Shown here piece by piece: positions 41,327-50,536 of a DNA stretch of 64,000 nt. A program made the position numbers and the translations under genes. The notes below the pieces were generated by a model. It did no database searches, was not told the DNA's origin, and saw only the letters and a list, made by a program, of their open reading frames with translations. Numbering within the stretch: the stretch's first letter is position 1; each line of letters starts with the position of its first letter. This DNA is from Streptococcus mitis (GTDB taxonomy: Bacteria; Bacillota; Bacilli; Lactobacillales; Streptococcaceae): the NCBI RefSeq assembly GCF_946190375.1, contig NZ_CAMIAF010000010.1, forward strand, positions 1 to 64,000. Reading direction: 5' to 3'.

Positions 41327-42089
41327 TCGTATTTTAGCACTTTCAGGAAATGATATTTTTAGTGGTGGTGGTTTGTCAGCTGATTTGGCTACCTATACCT
41401 TGAACGGCTTGCATGGCTTTGTAGCAGTGACTTGTTTGACAGCCTTGACGGAAAAAGTTTTTGAAGTCTTTCCAACTGACGATGCCATTTTTCAACATGA
41501 ATTAAATAGCTTGAGAGATGTGGAGTTTGGGGGAATTAAAATCGGTCTTCTACCAACTGTTAGTGTGGCTGAGAAGGCTTTGGACTTTATCAAGCAGCGC
41601 CCAGGTGTGCCTGTGGTATTGGACCCTGTCTTGGTCTGCAAGGAAACGCACGATGTGGCTGTAAGTGAACTCTGCCAAGAGTTGATTCGCTTTTTCCCTC
41701 ATGTCAGTGTGATTACGCCTAACCTCCCAGAAGCAGAATTATTGGCTGGTCAGGAAATCAAAACCTTGGAAGACATGAAGGATGCAGCACAGAAATTGCA
41801 TGACTTAGGAGCGCCAGCAGTCATTATCAAGGGAGGCAATCGCCTTAGTCAGGACAAGGCTGTAGATGTCTTTTATGATGGACAAACCTTTACAGTCCTA
41901 GAAAATCCCATCATTCAAGGGCAAAATGCTGGCGCAGGTTGTACCTTTGCTTCTAGCATTGCCAGTCACCTAGTCAAAGGTGATGAACTTTTACCAGCAG
42001 TAGAAAGCTCTAAGGCTTTCGTTTATCGTGCTATTGCACAAGCAGATCAGTATGGAGTAAGACAATATGAAGCAAACCAAAACAACTAA
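41316..42089 (+). CDS. ThiD/PdxK-like vitamin kinase
   Basis: Ribokinase-fold enzyme of 257 residues similar to hydroxymethylpyrimidine/pyridoxal kinases. The N-terminal [14 protein letters not shown] segment, V-V-L-D-P-V near residue 108, T-P-N-L-P-E-A near 138 and the C-terminal anion hole G-A-G-C-T-F-A near 215 are typical; in this family the Cys marks dual-function PdxK/ThiD proteins. It phosphorylates either pyridoxal or a thiamine pyrimidine. It overlaps truA by 11 nt and the ECF S-component gene by 23 nt, implying it traps the vitamin imported by that protein. Confidence 0.85.
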   Translation: MKNNRILALSGNDIFSGGGLSADLATYTLNGLHGFVAVTCLTALTEKVFEVFPTDDAIFQHELNSLRDVEFGGIKIGLLPTVSVAEKALDFIKQRPGVPVVLDPVLVCKETHDVAVSELCQELIRFFPHVSVITPNLPEAELLAGQEIKTLEDMKDAAQKLHDLGAPAVIIKGGNRLSQDKAVDVFYDGQTFTVLENPIIQGQNAGAGCTFASSIASHLVKGDELLPAVESSKAFVYRAIAQADQYGVRQYEANQNN

Positions 42090-42528
42090 AATCGCCCTTG
42101 TATCCCTCTTAACCGCCCTCTCTGTGGTTCTAGGCTATTTCTTAAAAATCCCAACACCGACAGGCATTCTAACTCTTTTAGATGCGGGTGTCTTCTTTAC
42201 GGCCTTCTACTTTGGTAGTCGCGAAGGGGCTGTAGTCGGAGGACTAGCAGGTTTCTTGATTGACCTCTTATCAGGCTATCCTCAGTGGATGTTCTTTAGC
42301 TTGGTCAACCATGGATTGCAGGGATTTTTCGCAGGATTTAAAGGAAAAACTCAGTGGTTAGGCCTTATCTTAGCAACGATTGCCATGGTAGGGGGTTACG
42401 CCTTGGGTTCTACATTGATGAATGGCTGGGCTGCAGCCCTACCAGAAATTTTACCAAATTTCATGCAAAATATGGTAGGGATGATTGTAGGATTTATCCT
42501 TAGTCAAAGTATCAAGAAGATTAAGTAA
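42067..42528 (+). CDS. ECF transporter S component (vitamin uptake)
   Basis: Integral membrane protein of 153 residues with five or six helices. The small size, the L-T-A-L-S-V-V-L-G start of the first helix and the G-G-L-A-G-F-L-I-D-L-L-S-G-Y-P motif near residue 60 are typical of the S (substrate-binding) subunits of energy-coupling factor importers. Those use shared EcfA/EcfA'/EcfT modules encoded elsewhere. Because it overlaps a ThiD/PdxK-type kinase gene by 23 nt, a pyridoxine-like vitamin or a thiamine precursor is the likely ligand. It ends just before a RUP-like element. Confidence 0.85.
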   Translation: MKQTKTTKIALVSLLTALSVVLGYFLKIPTPTGILTLLDAGVFFTAFYFGSREGAVVGGLAGFLIDLLSGYPQWMFFSLVNHGLQGFFAGFKGKTQWLGLILATIAMVGGYALGSTLMNGWAAALPEILPNFMQNMVGMIVGFILSQSIKKIK

Positions 42529-42531
42529 AGA

Positions 42532-42614
42532 GGCTGAGTCAAAAGTCTTTCAAATAAGAAAAACGCATAGTATCAGGTGTTGAAATCTTGATACTATGCG
42601 TTTTGTTGTGGGAA
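42532..42614 (+). repeat. RUP-like element, right end missing
   Basis: It starts GAGGCTGAGTCAAAAGTCTTT, a variant (21 bases, first 17: GAGGCTGAGTCAAAAGT) of the IS630 terminal repeat at 19825. It contains the hairpin AAAACGCATAGTATCAG...TTGATACTATGCGTTTT also found at the IS630 right end. This fits RUP as a non-autonomous IS630 derivative. Confidence 0.75.
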
Positions 42615-42620
42615 GATTTT

Positions 42621-42727
42621 ATAATCTTCGAAAATCTCTTCAAACTACGTCAGCTTCACCTTGCCGTACTCAAGTACAACCTGCGGCTAGTTTCCTAGTT
42701 TGCTCTTTGATTTTCATTGAGTATTAG
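42621..42727 (+). repeat. BOX element, A-C form
   Basis: The unit lacks boxB. It begins ATAATCTTCGAAAATCTC and ends TTTTCATTGAGTATTAG, directly after the RUP-like element and just downstream of the pepQ stop on the opposite strand. Confidence 0.88.
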
Positions 42728-42734
42728 ATGAATA

Positions 42735-43817
42735 TTAATCAAAATAAAGCAAGTCTTTGCTGGTGCTTGTAAAGAGGTCAAAGCCATCCTTGGTAACAAC
42801 ACCGCAGTCTTCGATACGGACACCGACTTTACCAGGGATATAGATACCTGGTTCAACAGAGAAGCACATGCCTTCTTCGATAACCATGTCGTTTCCTTCC
42901 ATGATAGATGGGAATTCGTGGACATCCATACCGATACCGTGACCGAGACGGTGGTTGAAGTACTCGCCGTAACCAGCTTTTTCGATGACCTCACGGGCAG
43001 CGCGGTCCACTTCATGGGCAGTCACACCCGGCTTGATAAAGTCAAGAGCAGCCTGTTGGGCTTCGAGGGTCAAGTTGTAAATGTCTTTCTTGAATTGGTC
43101 AGGTTTGCCGACTGCGACTGTACGAGTCATATCTGACGCATAGCCGTTGACGAGGACACCCAGGTCAAAGAGGAGAAGAGCATCATTTTCAACCTTGTTA
43201 GCTGCTGGAATACCATGTGGATTTGCAGCATTATCACCAGTCAAGACCATAGTATCAAAGCTCATTTCATAACCTTCACGCTTCATAGCAAAGTCAATTT
43301 GAGCGATGATATCTGTCTCAGTCTTATCAAGAGAAATATTGTCAAAACCAACCTTAACAGCCTTATCAGCATAGAGACCTGCAACCATCATTTTTTGCAC
43401 TTCATCAGCTGATTTGATGAGGCGCATGCGTTGGATACGGGGAGTGAGGTTTTCAAACTCAGCTGTTTCAAAAACTGTCTTCAGGCCATGGTATTTGGTC
43501 AAGATGAGATTGTCAAACTCAACAGCGACACGTTTGAAGTCAAGCTGTGAAAGAGCATGTTTCATTTTTTGCCATGGATTTTCAGAATCTACATAGCCCA
43601 CAACTGGGAAGGAAACAGTACTAGTAGCACGCTCTACTTCAAGGGCTGGGACAAAGAGGAGGGGTTCCTGATCCGCTAGGATAAAAAGGAACATTTGGCG
43701 TTCATGGGGATCACTGTAAAAGCCAGTGAGGTAATTGATTGTGACGGGGTCAGATACGACAGCGACGTCTAGTTTTTCTGATTCAAGATATGTTACGATT
43801 TGTTGTAATTTAGACAT
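42735..43817 (-). CDS. pepQ: Xaa-Pro dipeptidase
   Basis: Peptidase of 360 residues of the M24 family that cleaves dipeptides with C-terminal proline in the cytosol. The N-terminal creatinase-like domain (1-125) is followed by the metal-binding pita-bread fold. D-L-G-V-L-V-N-G-Y-A-S-D-M-T-R supplies the two Asp ligands near residues 215-226. H-R-L-G-H-G-I-G near 289, V-E-P-G-I-Y near 323 and the R-I-E-D motif near 336 complete the site. The start is supported by an AAGGTAG-type site. It is transcribed leftward, alone, with the gatD-murT terminator upstream. Confidence 0.95.
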   Translation of the reverse strand: MSKLQQIVTYLESEKLDVAVVSDPVTINYLTGFYSDPHERQMFLFILADQEPLLFVPALEVERATSTVSFPVVGYVDSENPWQKMKHALSQLDFKRVAVEFDNLILTKYHGLKTVFETAEFENLTPRIQRMRLIKSADEVQKMMVAGLYADKAVKVGFDNISLDKTETDIIAQIDFAMKREGYEMSFDTMVLTGDNAANPHGIPAANKVENDALLLFDLGVLVNGYASDMTRTVAVGKPDQFKKDIYNLTLEAQQAALDFIKPGVTAHEVDRAAREVIEKAGYGEYFNHRLGHGIGMDVHEFPSIMEGNDMVIEEGMCFSVEPGIYIPGKVGVRIEDCGVVTKDGFDLFTSTSKDLLYFD

Positions 43818-43895
43818 ATGCTACCTTCTTTCTACCCCTCTATTTTGGCAAAAAAAGTGAGAAAATGCAAGGGAGAAGGGTAAAAGAAAAGACAA

Positions 43896-43926
43896 AAAGA
43901 ACTCCGACAAGATAACGGAGTTCTTT
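43896..43926 (-). terminator. murT-gatD operon terminator
   Basis: An 11-bp perfect stem (AAAGAACTCCG/CGGAGTTCTTT) is followed on the minus strand by TTTTGTCTTTTC. It lies between gatD and pepQ. Confidence 0.85.
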
Positions 43927-43944
43927 GATATGGTTTTCCTTTGT

Positions 43945-44727
43945 TTAAGAAAAGTCAGCCTTGCTTTTGACGTCGCTGTATTCTTCAGCGATTTCTTGGC
44001 TGAGAATGTCTTCATAGGCAGGGAGTTGGATGTCCTGACCATATTTCTTCTTGAGGGCGGTGGTGACTAGGCGATAAGCCAGATTGGCATTGCGAGAGAG
44101 GATAGGTCCGTGGAAGTAGGAACCAAAGACATTCTTATAATGAACCCCTTCGCCGACTTTTTCTTCGTTATTTCCATTTCCATAGACAACCTGTCCCAGT
44201 GGTTTTTGATCATCTGAGAGGAAGGTACGGCCCTGATGATTCTCAAATCCATAGTAGGTTTCATTGAAATCTTCATTATGAATCTTGATGTCACCGATAA
44301 AACGGTTATTGGTCTGGTTGAGGGTGTAGTGGCCCATGACCCCTAGTCCTTCGATGCGTCTCCCTGAAGCTTCAACATAATATTGCCCCAATAGTTGGAA
44401 ACCACCGCAGATAGCGAGAACCACACCGTCGTTTTGGATGTAGTTGTCAATGCTCTCTTTTTTAGCAGGTAGGTCGTCTGCAATAATACTTTGTTCAAAG
44501 TCTTGACCGCCACCGAAAAAGGCGATGTCGTAGTGATTTTCATCAAAATCATCATGAAGTGAAACGATGTCAACCGTCACATGGGCTCCCAGTTTTTCAG
44601 CCACATACTTGAGCATGAGGATATTTCCATTGTCCCCGTAAGTATTCATGAGGTTTCCGTAGAGGTGGGCAATGTTGATCTGATAGGGGTAATTGCCAGC
44701 TTTTGAGGAAAGTGAAGTATAAACCAT
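43945..44727 (-). CDS. gatD: GatD glutamine amidotransferase subunit of lipid II amidation
   Basis: Protein of 260 residues. It is a class I glutamine amidotransferase: the nucleophile Cys lies in A-I-C-G-G-F-Q near residue 107, after F-F-G-G-G-Q-D-F near 70, and the later F-H-G-P-I-L contributes the His. With MurT it amidates the alpha-carboxyl of D-Glu in peptidoglycan precursors, which is needed for normal cross-linking in pneumococci. Its start overlaps the murT stop by one base (TAATG). The cytosolic heterodimer is formed from coupled translation, and a terminator follows. Confidence 0.93.
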   Translation of the reverse strand: MVYTSLSSKAGNYPYQINIAHLYGNLMNTYGDNGNILMLKYVAEKLGAHVTVDIVSLHDDFDENHYDIAFFGGGQDFEQSIIADDLPAKKESIDNYIQNDGVVLAICGGFQLLGQYYVEASGRRIEGLGVMGHYTLNQTNNRFIGDIKIHNEDFNETYYGFENHQGRTFLSDDQKPLGQVVYGNGNNEEKVGEGVHYKNVFGSYFHGPILSRNANLAYRLVTTALKKKYGQDIQLPAYEDILSQEIAEEYSDVKSKADFS

Positions 44728-46070
44728 TAGTTCATCTCCTTTCTAACAATCTGACGACTAGCCAGCAGTTCGCGGAATTCCAGCATAGCAGTATAGGTAG
44801 CCAGAATATAAGCATGCTTGCAGTCTTGGTTCTCAATGGTCTTAAGAACTTGCTCCAGACTGCTTGTTTCAGTGATTTTATCAGCAGGATAGCCCGTCAC
44901 TCGGAGACGACGTGCGATTTCAGAATGGCGAACACCGCCAGCGTTGATTTCAGGGATGTCCATCTCAGTGATTTGTTCAAAATCAGCATCCCAGATCCAG
45001 CTAGTATCAATTCCATCTGCATAGTTGGCATTTAGGAGGACAGATAGGCTAAATGGATAAGGAGCTAGTTTAATCATCTCGATAGCTTGGGTCGCACCGA
45101 CTGGATTTTTAATCAAGACGAGGGTGCATTTCTTGTCACCGATATGGAAGGTTTCCTGGCGTCCAAAGACAGCACGGCTCTTATCAAATCCTTGCTTGAT
45201 GAGTTGTGAATCTGCACCTAGGAAACGGGCGATGGCAACTGCAGCTAGGGCGTTGTAGATATTATAGAGTCCACCGATTTGGATACCATATTCTTGGCCG
45301 TCTATGACAAAGCGAGAGCGATTGTTGGTCAACTCAACTAGTTCTGTCAAGCGATAGTCGAGATCAGGACGTTTACATCCGCAGCCTTCACAGATATAGG
45401 CACCCAAGTTTGCATAGGTATTGTGCTCGTATTTGAGGATGCCTTGACAGTCAGGACAGAGAATCCCTTCGGTATTATAGTGAGCCAGCTGGGCTGGACC
45501 TTTCTCCAAGTCAAAACCAAAATACTGTACAGGATTTGGAATAGCTGGCTTGTAGAAAAGTGGACTGTCTCCATTAAGAAGAACAGTGGCAGTAGGCACC
45601 TTACGAATAGCATCCAAAATCATCTTGTAAGTTGTGTAAATCTCCCCATAGCGATCCATCTGGTCACGGAAGATATTCGTGATGACAAAAAGGCTTGGCT
45701 GGATATAGTCACAGATACGAGATAGACTGGCTTCGTCGATTTCTAGGACGGCAATGTTTTTTCCGGTTTTAGAAGATTTGGCAGTCAAGAAGGTCGTTGC
45801 GATCCCTGTAATCATGTTGGCACCGCTTGGGTTAGTCAGAACTTGACCATAAACCTCTTTTAAAATGCCGACAGTCAGGGCAGTTGTCAAGGTTTTTCCG
45901 TTGGTTCCAGTGACCACGACAATCTCGTAGTTCTTAGCTAGGTTTTGTAAAATATCTTTATCAAATTGAAGGGCAAGTTTTCCTGGGAGCGTACTTCCAC
46001 GGCCAAGACGGCTTAAAATGAAGTGGGAAGAGCGCCCAGCTAGGAGTCCCAAAGTAGTTTTTAAGTTCAT
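44727..46070 (-). CDS. murT: MurT Mur-ligase-like subunit of lipid II amidation
   Basis: Protein of 447 residues. The ATP-binding P-loop G-T-N-G-K-T-L lies near residue 55. The Mur-ligase central domain contains a zinc ribbon (C-P-D-C near 202 and C-E-G-C near 223), which is characteristic of MurT and absent from classic Mur ligases. A DUF1727-type C-terminal domain follows. It activates the D-Glu carboxylate that GatD aminates. It is first gene of the murT-gatD operon; a TATAAT-like element and a BOX precede it. ATG at 46070 fits the family start M-N-L-K-T. Confidence 0.94.
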   Translation of the reverse strand: MNLKTTLGLLAGRSSHFILSRLGRGSTLPGKLALQFDKDILQNLAKNYEIVVVTGTNGKTLTTALTVGILKEVYGQVLTNPSGANMITGIATTFLTAKSSKTGKNIAVLEIDEASLSRICDYIQPSLFVITNIFRDQMDRYGEIYTTYKMILDAIRKVPTATVLLNGDSPLFYKPAIPNPVQYFGFDLEKGPAQLAHYNTEGILCPDCQGILKYEHNTYANLGAYICEGCGCKRPDLDYRLTELVELTNNRSRFVIDGQEYGIQIGGLYNIYNALAAVAIARFLGADSQLIKQGFDKSRAVFGRQETFHIGDKKCTLVLIKNPVGATQAIEMIKLAPYPFSLSVLLNANYADGIDTSWIWDADFEQITEMDIPEINAGGVRHSEIARRLRVTGYPADKITETSSLEQVLKTIENQDCKHAYILATYTAMLEFRELLASRQIVRKEMN

Positions 46071-46109
46071 GTTTCTATTATATCATAAAAGAGGAGAAAG
46101 ACAGATTTG

Positions 46110-46214
46110 ATACTCAATGAAAATCAAAGAGCAAACTAGGAAGCTAGCCGTAGGCTGTACTTGAGTACGGCAAGGTGAAGCTGACGTGGTTTGAATTTGA
46201 TTTTCGAAGAGTAT
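46110..46214 (-). repeat. BOX element, A-C form, reverse orientation
   Basis: TACTCAATGAAAATCAAAGA at the left end and CGAAGAGTATGA at the right end make it an inverted copy lacking boxB. It sits between the har terminator and murT. Confidence 0.9.
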
Positions 46215-46230
46215 GAGATTTCGCAGAAGT

Positions 46231-46254
46231 GAAAACAGCCCTCAGGGGGCTGTT
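46231..46254 (-). terminator. har terminator
   Basis: AACAGCC pairs with GGCTGTT. On the minus strand the stem is followed by TTTTCACTT. It lies just past the oxidoreductase stop codon at 46275. Confidence 0.7.
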
Positions 46255-46274
46255 CGATACGATTAAATCTCAAC

Positions 46275-47591
46275 TTAAATCGCAAACAAGTCATTCAAGT
46301 TCTCAGCCAAGGTTGGGTGAGTGAAGATTTGTTTTGTGAAGTAAGTGTAAGGAATCTTGTTGTCCATAGCAACAGTGATGATGTTGATGATTTCTTGAGA
46401 ACCTTCTGAGAAGATACTTGCTCCAAGAATTTCTTTTGTTTCAGTATTGACAACAGCTTTGAAAGCTCCGCGAAGGTCTCCATTTACGTGACCACGAGGC
46501 ATTGCTGCAACAGGAATTTCCTTAACGGCGTATGGAAGTTTCAAATCAGCTGCTTGGCTTTCAGTCAAACCAACTTGTGAAAGTGCAGGTGTGATGAACA
46601 TGGTGTTTGGTACATTGAGACGGTCTTCAAGAGTGTAGCTGCCATCTCCAGCAAGGTAGCTGTAAACAACACGGAAGTCATCAAGTGAAATGTAGGTAAA
46701 TTGAAGGCCACCGTTGACATCTCCAACTGCAAAGACACCAGGAACGTTTGTTTGACAATGTTTATCTACTTTAATAGCACCACGTTCAGTTAGTTCAATA
46801 TCTGTATTTTCAAGTTGAAGTGGTTCTACATTTGGTTTGCGTCCAGTTGCGTAAAGAAGGGCGTCGAAACGGTAAGTTTCATTTTCAGTTACGACAAGCA
46901 CTTGGTCACCGTCATTTTTAATTTCAGTAGTACGGATATTTTGAAGCAATTCAATACCGTCTTCTTCCATGTATTGTTTAGCAAGAGCTGCGATGGAAGG
47001 TTCTGCACGAGGAAGGAAAGTATCCAAGGCATCTAGGACTGTAACCTTGCTTCCAAGTTTGTTGTAAAGGCCAGCAAATTCAAGACCGATATTTCCACCA
47101 CCAAGGACTCCAAGGTTTTCAGGCAATTTGTCCAAGTTTTGGATACCTGTTGAGTCAAAGACGTTTTTGCTTGTAGCAAGTCCAGGGATTGGCAAGACGT
47201 TTGAAACAGCACCAGTGTTGATGACGATTGTTTCAGCAGTCAGTTCTTTCTTTTCATCACCAGCTTGGATTTCGATGACTTTATTTGAAAGGAAGTGAGC
47301 TTCCGCATCAAAAATATCTACGCCTGTACCAGCAACAGTAGCATAGTTTTTACCGTTGAGGCGACCAGTGATAGTGTTTTTGGTAGCAATGACTTCTTCA
47401 AAAGACAAGTCTTTTTCAGCAGCAACTAGCAAGGTTTTAGTTGGGATACAACCAATGTTGATACAAGTTCCACCGTACATAGCTTTGCTACGTTCAACGA
47501 GGGCAACTTTTTTACCAGCTGAAGCCAATTTACCTGCTAGTGTTTTACCAGCTTTACCAAATCCGATAACGATTAAATCATAAGTTAACAT
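46275..47591 (-). CDS. har: Flavin disulfide reductase, RclA/Har-like (hypothiocyanous acid reductase)
   Basis: FAD enzyme of 438 residues. G-F-G-K-A-G-K binds FAD near residue 10, the redox-active pair lies in G-T-C-I-N-I-G-C-I-P-T-K (Cys42 and Cys47), the NAD(P)H motif G-G-G-N-I-G-L near 164 follows, and a C-terminal dimerisation domain has H-P-T-L-A-E-N. Position next to gatD-murT and the DEAD-box helicase matches the pneumococcal gene whose product (Har) reduces hypothiocyanous acid made by host lactoperoxidase. Other disulfide reductases share the fold, so the substrate rests on homology and synteny from memory. Confidence 0.85.
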   Translation of the reverse strand: MLTYDLIVIGFGKAGKTLAGKLASAGKKVALVERSKAMYGGTCINIGCIPTKTLLVAAEKDLSFEEVIATKNTITGRLNGKNYATVAGTGVDIFDAEAHFLSNKVIEIQAGDEKKELTAETIVINTGAVSNVLPIPGLATSKNVFDSTGIQNLDKLPENLGVLGGGNIGLEFAGLYNKLGSKVTVLDALDTFLPRAEPSIAALAKQYMEEDGIELLQNIRTTEIKNDGDQVLVVTENETYRFDALLYATGRKPNVEPLQLENTDIELTERGAIKVDKHCQTNVPGVFAVGDVNGGLQFTYISLDDFRVVYSYLAGDGSYTLEDRLNVPNTMFITPALSQVGLTESQAADLKLPYAVKEIPVAAMPRGHVNGDLRGAFKAVVNTETKEILGASIFSEGSQEIINIITVAMDNKIPYTYFTKQIFTHPTLAENLNDLFAI

Positions 47592-47920
47592 TTAGAGTTC
47601 CTCCTATTCGAATTTCATTCTAGCACAAGAAAAAAACTTTTGCACAATTCTGCTACGCTTTAAAAAAGTTTATGAAATAGTGGAAATTATAGCCTTACTT
47701 TCTCAGAAAAATCGTTTACATGACTTTATCGATGGATTGGGCTATCTTTTGCTTCTCTCTTGTGTTATACTAGATAGGTTGCAAAGAAAACACTACTTTT
47801 CTTTTGTGGAAAAGAAGCAACACGATTTTATATCCAGTATATGAAAATACGTCATAAAAAGAAAAGTATAAACTAAGTCCTATAGGGTGGCTTCGCACCA
47901 CCTTTAGAAAGAAGAATAAC
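47592..47920 (+). promoter_or_regulatory. Leader region of the DEAD-box helicase gene
   Basis: TATACT at 47766-47771 suggests a leader of about 145 nt. It contains a CTTTTC/GAAAAG hairpin near 47795 and a GGTGG/CCACC hairpin (47886-47902) just before the ribosome site. No gene is present. Long structured leaders are known for cold-shock helicases; here it is inference. Confidence 0.5.
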
Positions 47921-49492
47921 GTGAAATTTAATGAATTAAACTTGTCTGCTGATTTGCTAGCAGAGATTGAAAAAGCTGGTTTTGTAGAAGCCAGTCCGAT
48001 CCAAGAACAAACTATTCCCTTGGCTCTTGAAGGTAAGGACGTTATCGGTCAAGCTCAGACTGGTACAGGAAAAACTGCAGCCTTTGGCTTGCCTACCCTT
48101 GAAAAAATCCGTACAGAAGAAGCGACCATCCAAGCTTTGGTTATCGCTCCAACACGTGAACTTGCTGTCCAAAGTCAAGAAGAACTCTTCCGCTTTGGCC
48201 GTAGCAAGGGAGTGAAAGTTCGCTCAGTTTACGGTGGTTCCAGCATTGAAAAACAAATCAAAGCTCTTAAATCTGGTGCCCATATCGTGGTGGGAACTCC
48301 AGGTCGCCTCTTGGACTTGATTAAACGCAAGGCCTTGAAATTACAAGATATTGAAACTCTCATCCTTGACGAAGCAGATGAAATGCTCAACATGGGCTTC
48401 CTTGAAGATATCGAAGCGATCATTTCTCGTGTCCCTGAAAACCGTCAAACCCTACTCTTCTCAGCAACTATGCCAGATGCCATCAAGCGTATCGGTGTTC
48501 AGTTTATGAAAGAACCTGAGCATGTGAAGATTGCTGCCAAGGAATTGACAACAGAATTGGTTGACCAATACTATATCCGAGTTAAAGAACAAGAAAAATT
48601 TGATACCATGACCCGTCTCATGGACGTGGAACAACCAGAACTTGCTATCGTATTTGGTCGTACAAAACGCCGTGTAGATGAATTGACTCGTGGTCTGAAA
48701 ATCCGTGGCTTCCGTGCAGAAGGAATTCATGGAGACCTAGACCAAAACAAACGTCTTCGTGTCCTTCGTGACTTTAAAAATGGCAATCTTGATGTTTTGG
48801 TTGCGACAGACGTTGCAGCGCGTGGGTTGGATATTTCAGGTGTGACCCATGTCTACAACTACGATATTCCACAAGATCCTGAAAGTTATGTTCACCGTAT
48901 CGGGCGTACAGGTCGTGCTGGTAAATCAGGTCAGTCTATTACCTTCGTTTCACCTAATGAAATGGGTTACCTCCAAATCATCGAGAACTTGACAAAGAAA
49001 CGCATGAAAGGTCTCAAACCTGCAAGTGCAGAAGAAGCCTTCCAAGCTAAAAAGCAAGTAGCTCTTAAGAAAATCGAACGTGATTTTGCTAATGAGGAGA
49101 TTCGTAGCAACTTTGAGAAGTTTGGCAAGGATGCTCGTCAATTGGCCTCAGAATTCAGTCCTGAAGAATTGGCCATGTATATCTTGAGTCTGACTGTTCA
49201 AGACCCAGATAGTCTTCCTGAAGTGGAGATTGCACGTGAAAAACCACTGCCATTTAAACCATCAGGTAATGGCTTCGGTGGTAAAGCTAAGGGAGGTCGT
49301 CGTGGAGATGACCGTCGTGATAATCGCCGTGGAGACAACCGTCGTGGTCGTCGTGATGATTTCAAAAAAGGAAGTCGTGGAAATGATCGTTATGATAAGG
49401 AAAAACGTTATCGTAAGGATAATAAAAAACCACGCACTACTTCAAGCGAAAAGAAAACAGGCTTTGTTATTCGTAACAAGGGCGATAAATAA
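47921..49492 (+). CDS. cshA: DEAD-box RNA helicase
   Basis: RNA helicase of 523 residues with GTG start. Helicase motifs in order are Q motif (P-I-Q-E-Q-T near residue 26), motif I A-Q-T-G-T-G-K-T near 46, P-T-R-E-L-A, D-E-A-D near 149, S-A-T near 181, and H-R-I-G-R-T-G-R in the second RecA domain. A C-terminal tail (about 430-523) is rich in Arg/Gly/Asp and should bind RNA. Such enzymes unwind duplexes for ribosome assembly and cold adaptation and associate with the RNA degradosome. It is monocistronic between its long leader and a terminator. Confidence 0.93.
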   Translation: MKFNELNLSADLLAEIEKAGFVEASPIQEQTIPLALEGKDVIGQAQTGTGKTAAFGLPTLEKIRTEEATIQALVIAPTRELAVQSQEELFRFGRSKGVKVRSVYGGSSIEKQIKALKSGAHIVVGTPGRLLDLIKRKALKLQDIETLILDEADEMLNMGFLEDIEAIISRVPENRQTLLFSATMPDAIKRIGVQFMKEPEHVKIAAKELTTELVDQYYIRVKEQEKFDTMTRLMDVEQPELAIVFGRTKRRVDELTRGLKIRGFRAEGIHGDLDQNKRLRVLRDFKNGNLDVLVATDVAARGLDISGVTHVYNYDIPQDPESYVHRIGRTGRAGKSGQSITFVSPNEMGYLQIIENLTKKRMKGLKPASAEEAFQAKKQVALKKIERDFANEEIRSNFEKFGKDARQLASEFSPEELAMYILSLTVQDPDSLPEVEIAREKPLPFKPSGNGFGGKAKGGRRGDDRRDNRRGDNRRGRRDDFKKGSRGNDRYDKEKRYRKDNKKPRTTSSEKKTGFVIRNKGDK

Positions 49493-49493
49493 G

Positions 49494-49523
49494 AAAAAGC
49501 GGTTCAAAATGAATCGCTTTTTT
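49494..49523 (+). terminator. DEAD-box helicase terminator
   Basis: AAAGCGGTTC pairs with GAATCGCTTT around AAAAT, followed by TTTT. It overlaps the last base pairs of the gene's 3' region. Confidence 0.8.
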
Positions 49524-49676
49524 ATATAAGGAGACCGAATGGAAAAAGAAAGATAAATAAAATAGATATATTATATTCTTGTAATATTATAATACACAAA
49601 AAAAGGGAGCTTGTCAATAGAAAAGAAGCGATTTAATTAAAAATATTCTTGTTTTTCAAATTGCAATTAAATAAGC

Positions 49677-49721
49677 AATTTTCAGATAATAATTGAAAAT
49701 TTAAGCTGTTTATGTTATAAT
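49677..49721 (+). promoter_or_regulatory. codY promoter with CodY-box-like dyads
   Basis: TTGAAA (49693-49698), 17-bp spacer, TATAAT (49716-49721). AATTTTCAGATAATA (49677-49691) matches 13 of 15 bases of the CodY consensus AATTTTCWGAAAATT, and AATAATTGAAAATTT overlaps it in the -35 region. Negative autoregulation by CodY is expected. Confidence 0.7.
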
Positions 49722-49747
49722 GATAGCGATTAAATTCGAGGTGAAAA

Positions 49748-50536
49748 ATGGCACATTTATTAGAAAAAACAAGAAAAATTACTTCTATCCTGAAGCGCTC
49801 AGAGGAGCAGTTGCAGGAAGAACTTCCATACAATGCGATTACCCGTCAATTGGCAGATATTATTGACTGTAACGCCTGTATCGTCAATAGCAAGGGACGT
49901 CTCCTTGGTTATTTTATGCGTTACAAAACCAATACAGATCGTGTAGAGCAATTCTTCCAAACTAAGATTTTCCCAGATGACTACATTCAAGGTGCGAACA
50001 TGATTTACGATACAGAAGCCAATCTGACAGTTGATCATGATTTGAGTATTTTCCCTGTAGAGAGTCGTTCGGATTTTCCAGATGGCTTGACGACCATTGC
50101 ACCGATTCATGTATCAGGGATTCGCCTTGGTTCTTTGATTATTTGGCGCAATGATAAAAAATTCGAAGATGAGGACTTGATCCTTGTTGAGATTGCCAGT
50201 ACCGTTGTTGGGATTCAGCTTCTTAACTTCCAACGAGAAGAAGATGAGAAAAATATCCGTCGCCGTACTGCTGTCACCATGGCGGTTAACACTCTTTCTT
50301 ATTCCGAACTTCGTGCTGTTTCAGCAATTTTAGGGGAATTAAATGGAAATGAAGGGCAGTTGACTGCGTCTGTGATTGCAGACCGTATCGGAATCACCCG
50401 TTCTGTGATTGTTAATGCCCTTCGTAAACTTGAGTCTGCGGGGATTATTGAAAGTCGCTCACTTGGAATGAAAGGGACCTACCTTAAGGTCTTGATTTCA
50501 GATATTTTTGAAGAAGTGAAGAAAAGAGATTACTAA
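49748..50536 (+). CDS. codY: Global nutrient regulator CodY
   Basis: DNA-binding protein of 262 residues. An N-terminal GAF domain (about 1-155), which binds branched-chain amino acids, is followed by a winged helix with [13 protein letters not shown] near residue 213. CodY represses amino-acid and nutrient-acquisition genes when nutrients are plentiful. The whole protein has the normal length. A GAGGTG site precedes ATG. It overlaps pncA by one base, so the two are cotranscribed, and CodY-box-like dyads overlap its own promoter. Confidence 0.96.
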   Translation: MAHLLEKTRKITSILKRSEEQLQEELPYNAITRQLADIIDCNACIVNSKGRLLGYFMRYKTNTDRVEQFFQTKIFPDDYIQGANMIYDTEANLTVDHDLSIFPVESRSDFPDGLTTIAPIHVSGIRLGSLIIWRNDKKFEDEDLILVEIASTVVGIQLLNFQREEDEKNIRRRTAVTMAVNTLSYSELRAVSAILGELNGNEGQLTASVIADRIGITRSVIVNALRKLESAGIIESRSLGMKGTYLKVLISDIFEEVKKRDY

